Shown here: piece after piece, positions 51,697 to 53,409 of the stretch | How positions within the stretch are numbered: the stretch's first letter is position 1 | How the letters are laid out: each line of letters begins with the position of its first letter | NCBI RefSeq assembly: GCF_900163635.1 | Contig: NZ_FUID01000104.1 | Span: 1-53,409 of the forward strand | Length of the DNA: 53,409 nucleotides | Direction of reading: 5' to 3' | From: Leucobacter sp. 7(1) | Lineage (GTDB): Bacteria > Actinomycetota > Actinomycetes > Actinomycetales > Microbacteriaceae | Notes under the pieces: generated by a model | Database searches by the model: none | What the model saw: the letters and a program-made list of their open reading frames with translations, nothing else | Told to the model about the DNA's origin: nothing | Translations under genes and position numbers: made by a program

Positions 51697-51848
51697 GCTT
51701 CGATCCTGCGGCCCGAAAAGTAGTCAACACAACTCAGAACGGCGGTGTTCGCTGAGCGTTCACGGAGGTCGCCGGAGCGCCGCCGAGCCGACATCAATCG
51801 TTCACAATCCGGTCACCGGCGAGCCCATTCACCGGTCTTGACAACTTG

Positions 51849-51854
51849 TAGTCT
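51849..51854 (+). promoter_or_regulatory. -10 box (TAGTCT) before the GntR gene
   Basis: TAGTCT, 6 bases, then ATG 51861. A short ACAACTTGT inverted repeat (51841-51849) just upstream could be the regulator's own operator. Confidence 0.45.
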
Positions 51855-51860
51855 GACGGC

Positions 51861-52637
51861 ATGACAAGCTCCGCACCCCTCCACGTTCAGCTGTACGAGG
51901 AGATGATCCGACGCATCCGCTCCGGTGCCTGGCAGCAGGGTGACAAGGTGCCCAGCGAAAAGTCGCTCATTGCCGAGTTTGGGACCTCGCGCGGCCCCGT
52001 ACGCCAGGCACTCGCGGCGCTCCGAGCCGAGGGCATGATCGTCGGGGGGCGCGGCACACCACCACGCGTGCAGCGCACCGCCCCGGTGCAGTCGTTCGAC
52101 ACGTTTATGTCGTTCACCGAGTGGGCGCGGGATCTCGGCTTTGTGCCCGGCCAGCGCGTCATCGAGGCAAGCCGTCGCCCCGCCACCGAGCGTATTGCTA
52201 CGGAGCTCCGCCTCGCTCCCGACTCCCCCATCGTCGAGATCATCCGGGTGCGCCTCCTCGACGGGAAGCCAGCGATGCTTGAACGATCGCTCTACCCCTA
52301 CGAGATCGGCCGACACCTCCTCTCCGCGGATCTCGACGGGGGCAGCATCTACCAGGCGCTCGCCGGCGCCGGTGTCGTGCCTGTGCGCGCTCGCCACGTG
52401 ATCGATGCCATCGCCGCACACCCGCTCGAGGTCGAACAGCTCGGGGTCGCCCCGGGGTCGCCGCTCCTCCGGGTTCGACGCCTCGCGACAAACGAGTTCG
52501 GCACGGTCATCGAGACCGCCGATGACCGCTATTTGCCCTCGATGACGAACTTCGCAGTGGAGAACAGTGCGGAGCACCGGATCCCGCTCACCCGGCAGGC
52601 TGTGACCCCGGCCCCGCTCGCCTTCGCGTCGGAGTAG
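51861..52637 (+). CDS. GntR/HutC-family regulator with UTRA domain
   Basis: 258 aa. Winged helix at residues 6-75 (VQLYEEMIRRIRSGAW, VPSEKSLIAEFGTSRGPVRQAL), then a UTRA ligand-binding domain (IIRVRLLDGKPAMLERSLYP, VRRLATNEFGTVIET). HutC-type members of phosphonate clusters sense a phosphonate or catabolic intermediate, so it most likely controls the divergent FAD-phnDCE operon. Leaderless start at ATG 51861 as judged from TAGTCT. Confidence 0.92.
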   Translation: MTSSAPLHVQLYEEMIRRIRSGAWQQGDKVPSEKSLIAEFGTSRGPVRQALAALRAEGMIVGGRGTPPRVQRTAPVQSFDTFMSFTEWARDLGFVPGQRVIEASRRPATERIATELRLAPDSPIVEIIRVRLLDGKPAMLERSLYPYEIGRHLLSADLDGGSIYQALAGAGVVPVRARHVIDAIAAHPLEVEQLGVAPGSPLLRVRRLATNEFGTVIETADDRYLPSMTNFAVENSAEHRIPLTRQAVTPAPLAFASE

Positions 52638-52647
52638 CCCGGCTCCG
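52630..52647 (+). terminator. Possible terminator hairpin after GntR
   Basis: CGGAG (52630-52634) pairs with CTCCG (52643-52647) around the GntR stop, followed by TTTGT. It is short and overlaps the coding end, so it is weak evidence. Confidence 0.35.
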
Positions 52648-52653
52648 TTTGTC

Positions 52654-53400
52654 CTATCCAGCGGCCCCCACGGCGGCAGCGTAGGCGTCCGCAGCATCCG
52701 CGACGTCGTTGTTGTAGGCGATGTTCGGGTTGTAGGAGTCGACCGCGCGGATCCAGTTCTCGGGCTGCGTCAGATCTCCCCCGATGTCGCACAGCATCGT
52801 TGCGGCTCCCCACGCCGCGTCGTCGATCTGATGCGGGTCGGGGGTTCCGTCCCCGCTCGCATCCCGCCCGTAGCTCTGCCATGTTTTCGGCAGGAACTGC
52901 ATCGGCCCCACAGCCCGATCCCAGGTTGTGTCGCCGTCGAGGACCCCACCGTCCGTATCCGGGATCGCGTCGTAGACAGTGCCGTCGAGCGCGGGGCCGG
53001 TGATCGCGGGGAGGGCACGGCCGTCGGTCCCGAGCACGGCCTCGTTGATGCTGCCGTGGGCCGATTCGACGAGCCCGATCGCGGCGAGCGTGTTCCAGCC
53101 GATCCCGCATCCCGGGGTGGCTTCTTCGGCGCGAATCGCGGCCTGCGCATACGCGGTCAAGGCGCGCTCAGGGATCCCTGCCGCGGCCGCGGTTTGCGCC
53201 ACCCACGCGGGATCCGCGCGGCGCTCCGCGGGTGCCGCCTCCAGGGTCGGAGCAGCACGTTCAACGGGAGTCACAGGAACGAGGGGCTGCCCCGGAGCGG
53301 GTTCGGAGCGGGCGGCGGGCGGCCCGGACGTTTGTCCCCCGATCAGCCCGAGCGCCAGGGCCACCCCTGCCGCCCCACACGCGAGACCCAGCGCCCCCAC
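52654..53400 (-). CDS. Secreted lytic transglycosylase (MltB-like), N-terminus uncertain
   Basis: At least 248 aa. A hydrophobic N-terminal segment (LGLACGAAGVALALGLIGG), then a Pro/Ala-rich linker, then a lysozyme-like domain. AAIGLVESAHG contains the catalytic Glu, VGPMQFLPKTWQSYG the conserved G(P/A)MQF motif, and SYNPNIAYNNDV the substrate loop of MltB-type enzymes. Cleaves peptidoglycan glycan strands, giving anhydro-muropeptides, outside the membrane. The GTG at 53400 is 10 bases from the window end, and the cytoplasmic N-tail may continue beyond, so the start is provisional. Confidence 0.85.
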   Translation of the reverse strand: MGALGLACGAAGVALALGLIGGQTSGPPAARSEPAPGQPLVPVTPVERAAPTLEAAPAERRADPAWVAQTAAAAGIPERALTAYAQAAIRAEEATPGCGIGWNTLAAIGLVESAHGSINEAVLGTDGRALPAITGPALDGTVYDAIPDTDGGVLDGDTTWDRAVGPMQFLPKTWQSYGRDASGDGTPDPHQIDDAAWGAATMLCDIGGDLTQPENWIRAVDSYNPNIAYNNDVADAADAYAAAVGAAG

Positions 53401-53409
53401 GCCGAGAAT

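Noticed and set aside
51838-51843. TTGACA as -35 box of the GntR gene
   Set aside because: A -10 box 17 bases downstream would coincide with the start codon; TAGTCT at 51849 fits the leaderless pattern better.

Overview
The window is high-GC DNA (roughly two thirds G+C by eye) from a Gram-positive actinobacterium. I infer Microbacteriaceae (Leucobacter-like), which is not proven. Reasons: no outer-membrane genes, an LCP wall-polymer ligase, an MdoB/OpgB-type phosphoglycerol transferase, CHAP and transglycosylase wall enzymes with S-layer-homology-like repeats, and many apparently leaderless genes with a TANNNT box 6-8 bases before the start codon.

About 0.3-41.2 kb is one large cell-envelope glycopolymer region. 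At 0.3-6.0 kb lie a WbmS/NodB-like deacetylase, three paralogous GT-B-like proteins and a GT4 glycosyltransferase. At 6.0-9.5 kb are an acyltransferase-3 membrane protein and a tandem pair of GT2 paralogues. At 9.5-16.4 kb are an MsbA/PglK-type flippase, a DegT aminotransferase, a DPM1-like GT2, a DUF2304 protein, a large multi-spanning membrane protein and an LpxA-fold acyltransferase. At 16.4-28.2 kb, where base composition looks less GC-rich, are a Wzm/Wzt (TagG/TagH) exporter whose ATPase carries an LGFP-like tail and three giant fusions: TPR-TagF-GT4, GT2-pyruvyltransferase and GT2-TagF. At 28.2-36.1 kb are secreted proteins (two ending in three SLH-like repeats, one with Ig-like repeats only) and a GT2. 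At 36.2-41.2 kb are a GlfT1-like GT2, the OpgB-like enzyme, an LCP ligase and galE.

A coherent reading is that an anionic, probably glycerol-phosphate-containing and pyruvylated wall polymer is made, exported by ABC transporters, linked to peptidoglycan by LCP, and possibly bound by the neighbouring SLH-like proteins. Pyruvylated wall polymer as SLH ligand is established in Firmicutes; its use here is inference.

From 41.4 to 45.5 kb are another glycosyltransferase and the purine genes purE and purK, separated by an oppositely oriented Abi/HEPN-like gene lying between two 78-bp near-identical direct repeats. At 45.5-47.9 kb is a 14-TM MFS drug exporter with a downstream MarR regulator and a strong promoter overlapped by two palindromes. 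At 47.9-52.6 kb is a phosphonate uptake and oxidation operon (FAD oxidoreductase-phnD-phnC-phnE) with a divergent GntR regulator; no C-P hydrolase is present in the window. The window ends in a lytic transglycosylase whose N-terminus may be incomplete. I saw no rRNA, complete tRNA, CRISPR array or transposase.
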